Shown here: piece after piece, positions 26,974 through 35,986 of the stretch | Numbering within the stretch: the first letter of the stretch is position 1 | Layout of the letters: every line of letters begins with the position of its first letter | Assembly: GCF_001942465.1 (NCBI RefSeq) | Contig: NZ_MKJY01000033.1 | Coordinates: 1-64,000 of the forward strand | Direction of reading: 5' to 3' | From: Actinomadura sp. CNU-125 | GTDB taxonomy: Bacteria > Actinomycetota > Actinomycetes > Streptosporangiales > Streptosporangiaceae | Length of the DNA: 64,000 bases | Notes under the pieces: model-generated | What the model was told of the DNA's origin: nothing | What the model saw: the letters and a program-made list of their open reading frames with translations, nothing else | Database searches by the model: none | Position numbers and translations under genes: made by a program

Positions 26974-28131
26974 GTGGGCCCTTCGGTGCTGCCTAGCGAG
27001 GCGCCATCGGTTGATCAGGTGGCGGACCTCGTCGCACGTGGCAGAGAGCGCGGCGGTGTGACCGTCGCGGACGTCGCTGCCGCGCTCGACCGCTCGGACT
27101 TGCCGGACGACTCCCTGGAACGGGTCGTCCGGATGCTCGCGGAGCAGGGGGTGGACGTCCTCGAACCCCAGCAGGAGAACGAGGACGCCGCGCGGGTTGA
27201 TGAGGGAGACCTCGGCAAGCGGGCGCCGACGAGCGACCTGGTCCGGATCTATCTGAGAGAGATCGGTCGCGTACCGCTTCTCACGGCAGAAGATGAAGTA
27301 GAACTCGCGAAGTCGATCGAGGCGGGACTGTTCGCGGAGGAGAAGACGGCGCGCGCCGCCGTCCTCGACCGCGGCGAACGGATCGACCTCGAACTCCTCG
27401 CCCGCGAAGGCAGGCGGGCGAAGCAACGACTGATCGAGGCCAACCTGCGGCTCGTGGTCTCGATCGCCAAACGCTATGTGGGGCGGGGAATGCTGTTCCT
27501 CGACCTGATCCAGGAGGGAAATCTCGGACTCATCCGAGCGGTCGAGAAATTCGACTACACGAAAGGGTTCAAGTTCTCCACCTACGCCACGTGGTGGATC
27601 CGCCAGGCGATCACCCGGGCCATCGCCGACCAGGCCCGCACGATCCGGATCCCCGTGCACATGGTGGAGACGATCAACAAGCTCGTCCGCGTGCAACGCC
27701 AGCTCCACCAGGACCTCGGACGCGAGCCGACGCCCGAGGAGATCGGCCTGGAGATGGCACTGACGCCCGTCCGGGTCGTGGAGATCCAGCGGATCTCCCA
27801 GGAACCGGTCTCGCTGCAGTCGCCGATCGGTGAGGAGGACTCCGACCTCGGCGACTTCATCGAGGACGCGGACGCGGTCGTCCCGATCGAGGCCGCGGCG
27901 TTCATCCTGCTGCAGGACCAGCTGGAGGACATCCTCGGCACGCTGTCGGAACGGGAGCAGCGCATCATCCAGCTGCGCTTCGGCCTGGCCGACGGTCATC
28001 CGCGCACCCTCGAGGAGGTCGGCCGGGAGTTCGGCGTGACCCGGGAGCGGATCCGCCAGATCGAGTCCAAGACGCTCGCGAAACTCCGCCACCCGTCCCG
28101 CGCGCAGATGCTGCGCGAATATCTGGAGTGA
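26974..28131 (+). CDS. Primary-type RNA polymerase sigma-70 factor (RpoD/SigA/Hrd family)
   Basis: 385 residues. Region 1.2 ([20 protein letters not shown]), region 2 ([60 protein letters not shown]), region 3, and region 4 with the recognition helix ([20 protein letters not shown]). The region 2.4 and 4.2 sequences are of the housekeeping kind. It is shorter than Streptomyces HrdB because the N-terminal extension is small, so it could be the principal factor or a group 2 paralogue. GTG 26974 has no clear ribosome site and a CAGACT box 6 nt upstream. It starts 60 nt after dnaG. Confidence 0.9.
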   Translation: MGPSVLPSEAPSVDQVADLVARGRERGGVTVADVAAALDRSDLPDDSLERVVRMLAEQGVDVLEPQQENEDAARVDEGDLGKRAPTSDLVRIYLREIGRVPLLTAEDEVELAKSIEAGLFAEEKTARAAVLDRGERIDLELLAREGRRAKQRLIEANLRLVVSIAKRYVGRGMLFLDLIQEGNLGLIRAVEKFDYTKGFKFSTYATWWIRQAITRAIADQARTIRIPVHMVETINKLVRVQRQLHQDLGREPTPEEIGLEMALTPVRVVEIQRISQEPVSLQSPIGEEDSDLGDFIEDADAVVPIEAAAFILLQDQLEDILGTLSEREQRIIQLRFGLADGHPRTLEEVGREFGVTRERIRQIESKTLAKLRHPSRAQMLREYLE

Positions 28132-28294
28132 ACCCCATGGCCACGGCGGGCGCGCGCGCGGAGGGCCGCGGTGGGGAACGCGGCGAGAGCCGCGCCGGGC
28201 GCGCCCGTCCGTGGCGGGGGACGCCCGCGCGCGGCGATGCGCAGGTACGGGCGAACGTCGCATTCCGTCCGTCCCGTCGATTACCGTTGTGACC

Positions 28295-28765
28295 ATGCTG
28301 ATCGTGACCACTGACGGCCTGGCGGGTTTCGAGATCCGCAGCGTGCTCGGCGAGGTCCTGGGCGCCGCCGTCCAGCCCGACCAGGGCATGGCGCCGCAGC
28401 ACGGGCCGTCCGGCAGCAGCTCCACGTTCCGGGTGACGGGGGAGCGCCCGGCGCCCGGGCTGAGCGCGGCCCGCCGCGAGGCGGTGGACCGGCTCGGCGA
28501 GGAGGCGCGCCGCAAGGGCGCCAACTCGGTCGTCGGCATGCGCTTCGACACCGCCCCGATCGGCGGCGGCGCCTACGAGGTCTGCGCCTACGGCACGGCC
28601 GTCTGGGCCGAGCCCGCCGCCGCGCCGCCCCGCGACCAGGCGCCGCCCATGCCGCAGCACGGGCAGCAGCACGGGCAGGTGCCCCCGTACAAGGACCCCG
28701 GCCCCGGCGGCCCCCCGATGGCCGCGCGCAACCTGACGATGGGCGTGCACGACCGTCCGCGCTGA
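28295..28765 (+). CDS. YbjQ/UPF0145-family protein with Pro/Gln/His-rich tail
   Basis: 156 residues. The first 105 form a YbjQ (heavy-metal-binding-like) domain: LIVTTDGLAGFEIRSVLGEV and RKGANSVVGMRFDTAPIGGG, the latter the family's NAVVGvrfd-type strand. YbjQ domains form pentamers and were named for possible metal binding; the role is unproven. The last 50 residues are low-complexity (PMPQHGQQHGQVPPYKDPGP). ATG 28295 is chosen; a GTG two codons earlier is equally possible. It stands alone between the sigma gene and the Ter cluster. Confidence 0.75.
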   Translation: MLIVTTDGLAGFEIRSVLGEVLGAAVQPDQGMAPQHGPSGSSSTFRVTGERPAPGLSAARREAVDRLGEEARRKGANSVVGMRFDTAPIGGGAYEVCAYGTAVWAEPAAAPPRDQAPPMPQHGQQHGQVPPYKDPGPGGPPMAARNLTMGVHDRPR

Positions 28766-28820
28766 TGGCCGCGCCGGCCGTCCGTGCCGACCGTCCGTGC
28801 CGCCCTGGCCGTCCGGGGCG

Positions 28821-30068
28821 TCAGCCCTGCGCGGCCCGCTCGGAGCGGATGCGGGTGACGACGTCGCCCGCCGCCGTCTTGATCGACTCGAGTTCTTGCA
28901 GGTACGCCCAGTAGTCGGGGTGCGTGCCCGTGAGGCGTCCCGGCGCCTTCTCCAGCCGTTCGACGAGGCCGTCGAGGACGCGCGCGTGGTGCGGGGCCGC
29001 GCCGCCGGGCTGCGCGACGGCGAGGCGCTGCGCGTCCCGGACGGCGAACCGCACGCCTCGACGGGTCCGGCGGGATCGGCGGCGACCTCGTCCAGCCGCT
29101 CGACCCGTCCGGTGACCTGCCCGGCGCGGCGGTCGGCGGCGTTCAGCTCGGTGCGGGCCGCGGTCAGCGCCTGCTGCGCCTGCTTCCACTCGGCGCGGCG
29201 CGGCGTGATCGGCGGCCTCGTCCAGCCGCTCGCGGGCGCGTCCCACGCCCGCCTCGATCGCGTCCGGCGCGCCCCGCAGGTCCTGCCAGCAGGACTGCGA
29301 GTACTTGCGCAGCATCGTCTTCATCGCCTGCCGGACGGTCCCGACGCGGTTCGCGACGACGTCCACCCGCGTTCTGACCGAGTTCAGCGAGTTGCGGACC
29401 TTCTCGCCCTGCTTCGGCAGCTCGGCCGCCGCCTCCCGCGCGCGTTCGGCGGTGTCGCGGATCTCCTCGGCCCGGCGCAGCGCGCCGTCCAGGCCGAGCC
29501 CGCCGAGGCCGCGGGACGACAGGACGCCGAGGGACTCCTTGGCCCGGTCGAGTTCGGCCGCCGGGTCGGACGCGTCCATCCCGGCCTCCCGCGCCGCCGT
29601 CACGGCGGCGTCGGCGGCGGCCACGGCGTCGCGCGCCGCGCCCAGCTTCGGCGGCAGCCGGTCGAGGGCCGACTCCAGGCGCGCCATCTTCGGCGAGAGC
29701 CGCTCGGCGAAGCCGTTGAGGTCCCGGGTGGTCTTCTGCAGCCGCTCGGTGCACGCGACGAACGCGCGGCGGGCCGCGTCGTACTCCGCCGGTGACCGAT
29801 CCTGGTCGCTCACGTCGTGCGCGTCGACGACCGAGATGTACGCCACGGACGCGGCGTCGGCGGCCTCCGACAGCCCGGCGAACTCGCGCCGGGCCGGTTC
29901 GGCCGCGCGGGCGTCCAGATCCTCGAAGACGGTGACGCGGCCGCCGATGAACTTCTGCGCCTGGTCCATGTCGTAGAAGGCGGACGCGGCCGCCTCCCTG
30001 GCTTCGATCGCCGCCGCCGCCTCCTGCGCCCCCCGGCCTCGCCTGCGCTGGTCGCCCGCACCCCGCAA
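28821..30068 (-). CDS. Coiled-coil protein divergent from the Ter operon
   Basis: About 416 residues, almost wholly alpha-helical and charged, with no signal peptide or membrane helix. Heptad-rich stretches include [24 protein letters not shown] helices, [20 protein letters not shown] and [21 protein letters not shown] recognise no catalytic motif; proteins of this kind are often found beside terD genes and may be structural partners. Two frame breaks: near 29200 (one indel gives [20 protein letters not shown]) and near 29050 (back to [18 protein letters not shown]). The TTG at 30068 has GGGAGG about 5 nt upstream. Confidence 0.6.
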   Translation of the reverse strand: MRGAGDQRRRGRGAQEAAAAIEAREAAASAFYDMDQAQKFIGGRVTVFEDLDARAAEPARREFAGLSEAADAASVAYISVVDAHDVSDQDRSPAEYDAARRAFVACTERLQKTTRDLNGFAERLSPKMARLESALDRLPPKLGAARDAVAAADAAVTAAREAGMDASDPAAELDRAKESLGVLSSRGLGGLGLDGALRRAEEIRDTAERAREAAAELPKQGEKVRNSLNSVRTRVDVVANRVGTVRQAMKTMLRKYSQSCWQDLRGAPDAIEAGVGRARERLDEAADHAAPRRVEAGAAGADRGPHRAERRRPPRRAGHRTGRAAGRGRRRSRRTRRGVRFAVRDAQRLAVAQPGGAAPHHARVLDGLVERLEKAPGRLTGTHPDYWAYLQELESIKTAAGDVVTRIRSERAAQG

Positions 30069-30140
30069 CGCCGCCTCCCTTCGTCCACTGTCCAGTGTCG
30101 CGCAGTACGGCCCCCTTCCGGTAATGCCGACGTCCCGGAT

Positions 30141-30166
30141 GGAACGGATAGCATCGCTGCTACGTC
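30141..30166 (+). promoter_or_regulatory. Candidate ECF-sigma promoter of the Ter operon
   Basis: GGAAC (30141-30145), 17 nt, CGTC (30163-30166), the general layout of ECF-type promoters. It would start transcription about 60 nt before the first terD. In Bacillus the terD-like yceC operon is under ECF sigma control, which makes the match more credible. Confidence 0.4.
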
Positions 30167-30232
30167 GATATACCGGGACGCCCGTACGAACCGAGGTGCG
30201 TCCGGTGAAGACATGCGATCTTGGAGGAACAC

Positions 30233-30807
30233 GTGGGCGTCAGTCTCAGCAAGGGCGGCAATGTCTCGCTCACCAAGCAGGCGCCGGGGCTGACGGCGGT
30301 GACCGTCGGCCTGGGCTGGGACCTGCGCACCACCACCGGCACCGACTTCGACCTGGACGCATCCGCGCTCGTCCTGGAGGCTCCGGCAAGATCATCACCG
30401 ACCAGCACTTCGTGTTCTTCAACAACCTGCGCACGCCGGACGGCGCGGTCGAGCACACCGGCGACAACAAGACCGGCGCCGGTGAGGGCGACGACGAGCA
30501 GATCAAGGTCGACTTCGGCGCGATGCCGGCCACCGCCGAGCGGGTGGCGTTCGCCGTGTCGATCTACGACGCCGACTCCCGGAGCCAGAACTTCGGGCAG
30601 GTCCGCAACGCCTTCATCCGCGTGATGAACCAGGGCGACGGCACCGAGCTCGCCCGTTACGACCTCACCGAGGACGCCTCGATGGAGACCGCGATGGTGT
30701 TCGGCGAGCTGTACCGCGCCGGTGCGGAGTGGAAGTTCCGCGCCGTCGGCCAGGGCTACGCGTCGGGGCTCGCCGGAATCGCGACGGACTTCGGCGTCAA
30801 CCTCTGA
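30233..30807 (+). CDS. terD: TerD-family stress protein 1
   Basis: About 191 residues. TerD fold with the repeated Asp-rich Ca-binding loops: [13 protein letters not shown] and [15 protein letters not shown], plus the ends [20 protein letters not shown] and [17 protein letters not shown]. TerD proteins bind calcium and belong to membrane-associated stress systems (tellurite, oxidative and phage stress). The frame breaks at about 30385, where one extra G restores [19 protein letters not shown] 30233 follows TTGGAGG. First gene of the operon; the next terD is about 70 percent identical by eye, so they look like a tandem duplication. Confidence 0.9.
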
Positions 30808-30811
30808 TCGC

Positions 30812-30844
30812 TCGCCCCCCGCCCGTGAACCGGGCGGGGGGCGA
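30812..30844 (+). terminator. Hairpin between terD copies 1 and 2
   Basis: A perfect 14-bp stem (TCGCCCCCCGCCCG with CGGGCGGGGGGCGA) has a TGAAC loop. It lies inside the presumed operon and may partly end the first terD transcript. Confidence 0.7.
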
Positions 30845-30884
30845 ACCGCACGGAAACAGTCTGCACGGAAGGGGTGGCCCGTAC

Positions 30885-31463
30885 ATGGGTGTCTCACTCG
30901 CCAAGGGCGGCAACGTCTCGCTGACGAAGGCCGCGCCCAATCTCACGGCGGTCGCCGTCGGCCTCGGCTGGGACGTCCGGGCCACCACCGGCGCCGACTT
31001 CGACCTGGACGCGTCCGCGCTGCTGCTCGGCGAGTCCGGGAAGGTGCTGTCGGACCAGCACTTCGTGTTCTTCAACAACCTGACGAGCCCGGACGGGTCG
31101 GTCGAGCACACCGGCGACAACCTGACCGGTGAGGGCGAGGGCGACGACGAGGTCGTCAACGTGGACCTCGGCGGCGTGCCCGCCGAGTGCGAACGCATCG
31201 TGTTCCCCGTGTCGATCTACGACGCCGACAACCGGCACCAGAACTTCGGCCAGGTCCGCAACGCGTTCATCCGGATCGTCAACCGGGCCGACGACGCCGA
31301 GCTGGCGCGCTTCGACCTGTCCGAGGACGCCTCGACCGAGACCGCGATGGTGTTCGGAGAGTTGTACCGTCACAACGGTGAGTGGAAGTTCAGAGCGGTC
31401 GGCCAGGGGTACGCCTCCGGTTTGGCCGGCATCGCCATGGACTTCGGCGTCAATGTCGGCTGA
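30885..31463 (+). CDS. terD: TerD-family stress protein 2
   Basis: 192 residues, intact. The same architecture as copy 1: [60 protein letters not shown], and the Ca-binding [21 protein letters not shown] 30885 is preceded by a GAAGGGG stretch. It is separated from copy 1 by a strong hairpin, so the two may be expressed at different levels. The DUF475 membrane gene follows after 77 nt. Confidence 0.92.
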   Translation: MGVSLAKGGNVSLTKAAPNLTAVAVGLGWDVRATTGADFDLDASALLLGESGKVLSDQHFVFFNNLTSPDGSVEHTGDNLTGEGEGDDEVVNVDLGGVPAECERIVFPVSIYDADNRHQNFGQVRNAFIRIVNRADDAELARFDLSEDASTETAMVFGELYRHNGEWKFRAVGQGYASGLAGIAMDFGVNVG

Positions 31464-31540
31464 ACGACCGTCGGCTGAACAACGGCCCCCGCTGGCCGGG
31501 CGGGACCCGTCCGGCCGAACTGACTAGCAGAAATACGCGC

Positions 31541-32647
31541 ATGATTCTTCGCACCTTCGGGTGGTCCTTCGGCATCACGGTCCTCGGCCTGGTCGCCGCC
31601 TTCTTCTATGACAGGGCCACGGGCCTCGCGCTCGTCGCGGTCCTGGCCGTTCTCGAGATCTCGCTCTCGTTCGACAACGCCGTGGTCAACGCCAAGGTGC
31701 TCGACCGGATGAGCGCGTTCTGGCAGAAGATCTTCTTGACGATCGGCATCGCGATCGCGGTGTTCGGCATGCGGCTGGTGTTCCCGCTCGTCATCGTCGG
31801 GATCACCGCCCGGCTGGGGCCGATCGAGGCGTTCGACCTGGCGTTGAACGACTCCGGCAGGTACCACCACCTGATGGAGCAGGCGTACCCGACCATCGCG
31901 GCGTTCGGCGGCATGTTCCTGATGATGCTGTTCCTGAACTTCGTGTTCGAGGAGCGCGACGTCCAGTGGCTGACGTGGCTGGAACGCCCGCTCGCCGTGA
32001 TCGGCAAGCTCGACCAGCTGGCGGTCGTCATCGCGGGCGGCGCCCTCGCGCTGGTCGCCACGATCTGGGCCGACGACCCCGGCGAGGTCATGATCGCCGG
32101 TGTGCTGGGCATGGTCACCTACATCCTCGTGAACGGGCTCGGCGAGCTGTTCTCCGAGGCGAGCGAGATCGACGACGATGACGACGGCGCCGAGGACGAG
32201 GTCACGATCCGGCGGTCCGGGCCGAGCGACCTCGCCAAGGCCACCGGCAAGGCCGGGTTCTTCCTGTTCCTCTACCTGGAGGTCCTGGACGCCTCGTTCA
32301 GCTTCGACGGCGTCATCGGCGCGTTCGCGATCAGCACCGACCCGATCATCATCGCGCTCGGCCTCGGCATCGGCGCGATGTACATCCGGTCGCTGACGGT
32401 GTTCCTCGTCCGCAAGGGCACCCTGCACACCTACGTCTACCTGGAGCACGGCGCCCACTGGGCGATCGGCGCCCTCGCCGTCTGCATGCTGATCGGCATC
32501 GGCGGCCACGTCCCCGAGTGGATCACCGGCGGCGCGGGCCTGATCATCGCCGCGTTCGTCAGCTCGGTGATGCGCAACCGGAACGGGGACGACGGCCCGG
32601 CCGCCCCGTCCGGCGAGGACAAGACGCTGCACGCCGGAAAGGTCTGA
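31541..32647 (+). CDS. DUF475/TerC-like integral membrane protein
   Basis: 368 residues with about nine hydrophobic helices. It contains the TerC-superfamily signature acidic helices: LAVLEISLSFDNAVVNAKVL and LEVLDASFSFDGVIGAFAIS, with intramembrane Asp/Glu likely for metal binding, a cytosolic acidic stretch EIDDDDDGAEDEVTIRR, and a short polar tail. TerC proteins act with TerD in metal and stress responses and have been linked to manganese export; substrate here unknown. ATG 31541 lies between terD 2 and terD 3 in the same direction. Confidence 0.88.
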   Translation: MILRTFGWSFGITVLGLVAAFFYDRATGLALVAVLAVLEISLSFDNAVVNAKVLDRMSAFWQKIFLTIGIAIAVFGMRLVFPLVIVGITARLGPIEAFDLALNDSGRYHHLMEQAYPTIAAFGGMFLMMLFLNFVFEERDVQWLTWLERPLAVIGKLDQLAVVIAGGALALVATIWADDPGEVMIAGVLGMVTYILVNGLGELFSEASEIDDDDDGAEDEVTIRRSGPSDLAKATGKAGFFLFLYLEVLDASFSFDGVIGAFAISTDPIIIALGLGIGAMYIRSLTVFLVRKGTLHTYVYLEHGAHWAIGALAVCMLIGIGGHVPEWITGGAGLIIAAFVSSVMRNRNGDDGPAAPSGEDKTLHAGKV

Positions 32648-32755
32648 TACCCGGACCGAGCGCCGACGGCCCCGCCCCCGACCCCGGCCCGCTCCCACCC
32701 CGCCCCCTGTCCGACGACCCACGCGAATCCCCATCGATCACCGAAGGAGCCGACG

Positions 32756-33334
32756 ATGTCGATCTCGCTGCAGAAGGGGCAGAAGGTCTCGCTGGCCAAG
32801 CCCGGGGGCGGCAGCCTCACCCGCGTCCGGATGGGCCTGGGCTGGGACGCCGTCGCCAAGAAGGGCCTGTTCGGCAAGAGCCGCGCCCAGTCCATCGACC
32901 TGGACGCGTCGTGCCTGCTGTTCGACGCCGCCGGGAACCTCGCCGACCAGGTGTGGTTCCGCCAGCTGCAGAGCAAGGAAGGGGCCGTCCACCACACCGG
33001 CGACAACCTGACGGGCGAGGGCGAGGGCGACGACGAGGTCATCAACGTCGACCTGCAGCGGATCCCCGACAACGTCCACCAGTTGGTCTTCACGGTCAAC
33101 TCCTTCACCGGCCAGGACTTCTCGCAGATCGCGAACGCGTTCTGCCGGCTGGTGGACGAGAGCACCGGGCAGGAGATCGCGCGCTACGAGCTGTCCGAGG
33201 GCGGCCGGCACAACGCGCAGATCATGGCGAAGGTGTCGCGGGACGGGAGCGGCTGGTCGATGACGGCGATCGGCGCGACCGCCTCCGGGCGGACCTTCCA
33301 GCACCTGCTGCCCGCGGTGTCGGCGCACCTGTGA
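32756..33334 (+). CDS. TerD-family stress protein 3 (divergent)
   Basis: 192 residues. MSISLQKGQKVSLAKPGGGS at the N-terminus, [40 protein letters not shown] and AQIMAKVSRDGSGWSMTAIG. It keeps the Ca-binding Asp loops but has an insertion (KKGLFGKSR) and a different C-terminus from copies 1 and 2, so it belongs to another TerD branch (TerZ/TerX-like). It follows the DUF475 gene and precedes the lyase gene that begins the metabolite module. Confidence 0.9.
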   Translation: MSISLQKGQKVSLAKPGGGSLTRVRMGLGWDAVAKKGLFGKSRAQSIDLDASCLLFDAAGNLADQVWFRQLQSKEGAVHHTGDNLTGEGEGDDEVINVDLQRIPDNVHQLVFTVNSFTGQDFSQIANAFCRLVDESTGQEIARYELSEGGRHNAQIMAKVSRDGSGWSMTAIGATASGRTFQHLLPAVSAHL

Positions 33335-33419
33335 GCGACCCGATCGGGCGGCCGTGACGGTCATGCACCACCCCGGAACGGGACGCGCCGAGCCGGACGG
33401 GGGCTCGCGGCGGTCCGGC

Positions 33420-34577
33420 ATGCGGCATTTCGATCATGTCGATGCCGCCCGCCGCAAGCACCTGTTCTTCCGGCACCCGCGCCCGTTCGCCCGGCACGAC
33501 GACCCGTCGGTCCTCGCCGTGGCGCTCGGCGCGACGCTCTACTGCCCGGCGACCCGCCCGGCCCTCGCCGACGCCATCGGCAAGGCCGCGCGGCGCGGGG
33601 TGAAGAGCATGGTCGTGTGCCTGGAGGACGCGATCGCCGACGGCGACGTGGTCCAGGGCGAGGCGAACCTGGTCGCCGCGTTCACCGACCTGCACGCGCG
33701 CGGGGGAGCGGCGCCGCTGCTGTTCGTCCGCGTCCGCGCCCCCGGGCAGATCGGGGACCTCATCGACCGGCTCGGCGGCGCCGCCGAGCTGGTCAGCGGG
33801 TTCGTGCTGCCGAAGTTCGGCGCGTCCGCCGGTGGAGCGTTCCTGGACGCGCTGGCCGACACCGCCGCCCGCAGCGGGCTGCCGCTGCTGGCCATGCCGG
33901 TGATCGAGAGCCCCGAGACGGTCTACGGCGAGACGCGCGCCGAGATGCTGCACGACGTCGCGCGGCTGCTCGCCAAGCACCGCGACCGGATCCTGGCGGT
34001 CCGGCTGGGCGCGACCGACATGTCCGCCGCGTACGGGCTGCGCCGCCCCCCGGACCTGACGATCTACGACATCCGCCCGGTCGCGGGCGTGATCAGCGAC
34101 GTCGTCAACGTGCTCGGCCGCGCCGACGGCACCGGCTTCGTGATCACCGGGCCGGTCTGGGAGTACTTCTCGGCGGGCGAGCGGATGTTCAAGCCGCAGC
34201 TGCGCAGCACCCCGTTCGACGTCCAGCGGGCGGCGCCGCTGCGGCAGCGGCTGATCACCTCCGACCTGGACGGGCTGATCCGCGAGGTGCACCTCGACAA
34301 GGCCAACGGCCTGATCGGCAAGACGGTGATCCACCCGAGCCATGTCGCGGCCGTCCACGCGCTGTCGGTCGTCACCCACGAGGAGTACTGCGACGCCGCC
34401 GACATCCTCGGCGTCGCCGGGGGCGGGGCGATGGCGAGCGCGTACGCGAACAAGATGAACGAGGCCAAGCCGCACCGGGCCTGGGCGGAGCGGCTGATGC
34501 TGCGCGCCCGGGTGTTCGGCGTCGCCGCCGAGAACGTCACGTTCGTCGAGCTGCTCGAAGCCGCCGACGTGCCATGA
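33420..34577 (+). CDS. CitE-like HpcH/HpaI aldolase/lyase of the Ter module
   Basis: About 386 residues, TIM barrel of the citrate-lyase beta-subunit type: LAVALGATLYCPATRPALAD, KSMVVCLEDAIADGDVVQGE with the metal-binding Glu-Asp pair, and AVRLGATDMSAAYGLRRPPD. Ter-linked members are thought to make a C-C bond in the synthesis of a nucleoside-like metabolite together with PRTase and HAD genes; no product is known. ATG 33420 (MRHFDHVDAARRKHLFFRHP) matches the family's usual short N-terminus; a GTG at 33354 would add 22 poorly conserved residues. The stop abuts the next gene. Confidence 0.85.
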   Translation: MRHFDHVDAARRKHLFFRHPRPFARHDDPSVLAVALGATLYCPATRPALADAIGKAARRGVKSMVVCLEDAIADGDVVQGEANLVAAFTDLHARGGAAPLLFVRVRAPGQIGDLIDRLGGAAELVSGFVLPKFGASAGGAFLDALADTAARSGLPLLAMPVIESPETVYGETRAEMLHDVARLLAKHRDRILAVRLGATDMSAAYGLRRPPDLTIYDIRPVAGVISDVVNVLGRADGTGFVITGPVWEYFSAGERMFKPQLRSTPFDVQRAAPLRQRLITSDLDGLIREVHLDKANGLIGKTVIHPSHVAAVHALSVVTHEEYCDAADILGVAGGGAMASAYANKMNEAKPHRAWAERLMLRARVFGVAAENVTFVELLEAADVP

Positions 34578-34603
34578 TGCGAAATATGGGGAGGCGACCG
34601 GAG

Positions 34604-35986
34604 ATGACCGGCGCCGGTGCACGGGCCGGTGCGTGGGCGGGGACGTGGGTCGCGGAACGGCTCGGCGTGCGGCTGACCGACGGCGCGCGCCCGGTCGGCG
34701 CCGGGCTGTCCGACCTCGTCGGGCTCGCGGTCCGCCGGAACCCGCGCCGCGCGCACCTGCTGGTGTCGGCGGTGCTGGGCAAGCACGTCCCCACCGACCC
34801 GCGGCTGGTGTACGGCGCCGGGCTGCTGCTGGGCGGCCTCGTGCGCGCGCGCCTGAACGACGCGGACGTACCGTCCCGCGCGGGTTCGCTCCTCACGGGC
34901 GCTCTGGACGGCGCACCGGGCGCGGCGGCCGCACTACGGGACGTCCTGTGCGAGCCTCAGCAACCCCAGGACGCGATCGTGTTCGGCTATGCGGAGACCG
35001 CGACGGCCCTGGGGCACTCCGTGGCGGATGCTCTGGGCGGCGCGTACTACCTGCACTCCACGCGCCGTCCGGTACCGGGCTTCACCACCTACGGAGGGTT
35101 CGAGGAGGAGCACAGCCACGCCACGAGCCACCTCCTGCTCCCCGCGGACTCCGCCGCCCTCGACCGCGACGTCCCCATGGTCCTGGTGGACGACGAGCTG
35201 TCGACCGGACGCACGGTGCTGAACACGATCGAGGCGCTGCACGCCGTCCGCCCGCGCCGCCACTACGTCCTGGCCGCCCTGGTCGACCTGCGGGGCGACG
35301 AGGACCGGGCCCGCATGGACGCGCTCGCCGCCCGGCTGGGCGCCCGCATCGACGCCGTGGCGCTCGCCGCGGGGCGCGTCGAACTGCCCGAGGGCATCCT
35401 GGCGGCCGGGCAGGCCCTCGTGGCGAGCCTCACCGAACCCACCGAATCCGGGGCGGCTCCCGCGGGCGACGCGTTCCCTGTGACCCGTGCGCGGCTCGAC
35501 TGGCCGTCCGGGCTTCCCGACGGCGGGCGGCACGGGTTCCTGCCCGCACACCGCGCGCGCTTGGAGAAGGACCTGCCGCGTATGGCCGACACCATCGCGG
35601 ACGGTCTCGGCGACGGATTCTCCCGGGTGCTCGTCCTCGGCTTCGAGGAGCTGATGTACGCGCCCCTGCGTCTCGCGGAAGCGCTCGCGGACGCCCTGCA
35701 GGGCGTGGGCGTCCGGTACTCGACGACGACGCGTTCGCCCGTCCTCGCGGTGGACGACCCCGGCTACGCCATCCGGACGCGCCTCGCGTTCCCTTCGCAC
35801 GACGATCCCGCCGACGGGCCGGGGGAGCGGTACGCCTACAACGTCTCCGCGGGGTTCGACCGGATCGTGTTCGTGGTGGACGGCCCAGGGGACACCGACG
35901 TCCTGGCCAGTGGCCTTCTGCCCCGGCTGCGCGCGCTTGCCCCGGTGACGATCGCCACCGTCCCGTCCCACAGGAGACCAGCGTGA
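34604..35986 (+). CDS. Phosphoribosyltransferase-TRSP domain protein of the Ter module
   Basis: 460 residues. The PRTase_2 domain has a clear PRPP-binding loop, VPMVLVDDELSTGRTVLNTI, and FGYAETATALGHSVADALGG; the C-terminal TRSP domain includes FSRVLVLGFEELMYAPLRLA and GERYAYNVSAGFDRIVFVVD. It should transfer a ribose-phosphate group to an unknown base-like acceptor or the reverse. ATG 34604 is chosen because GGGGAGG lies 9 nt upstream; earlier ATGs at 34574-34586 overlap the ribosome site. The stop TGA overlaps the start of the next gene (GTGA), so translation is coupled. Confidence 0.85.
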   Translation: MTGAGARAGAWAGTWVAERLGVRLTDGARPVGAGLSDLVGLAVRRNPRRAHLLVSAVLGKHVPTDPRLVYGAGLLLGGLVRARLNDADVPSRAGSLLTGALDGAPGAAAALRDVLCEPQQPQDAIVFGYAETATALGHSVADALGGAYYLHSTRRPVPGFTTYGGFEEEHSHATSHLLLPADSAALDRDVPMVLVDDELSTGRTVLNTIEALHAVRPRRHYVLAALVDLRGDEDRARMDALAARLGARIDAVALAAGRVELPEGILAAGQALVASLTEPTESGAAPAGDAFPVTRARLDWPSGLPDGGRHGFLPAHRARLEKDLPRMADTIADGLGDGFSRVLVLGFEELMYAPLRLAEALADALQGVGVRYSTTTRSPVLAVDDPGYAIRTRLAFPSHDDPADGPGERYAYNVSAGFDRIVFVVDGPGDTDVLASGLLPRLRALAPVTIATVPSHRRPA

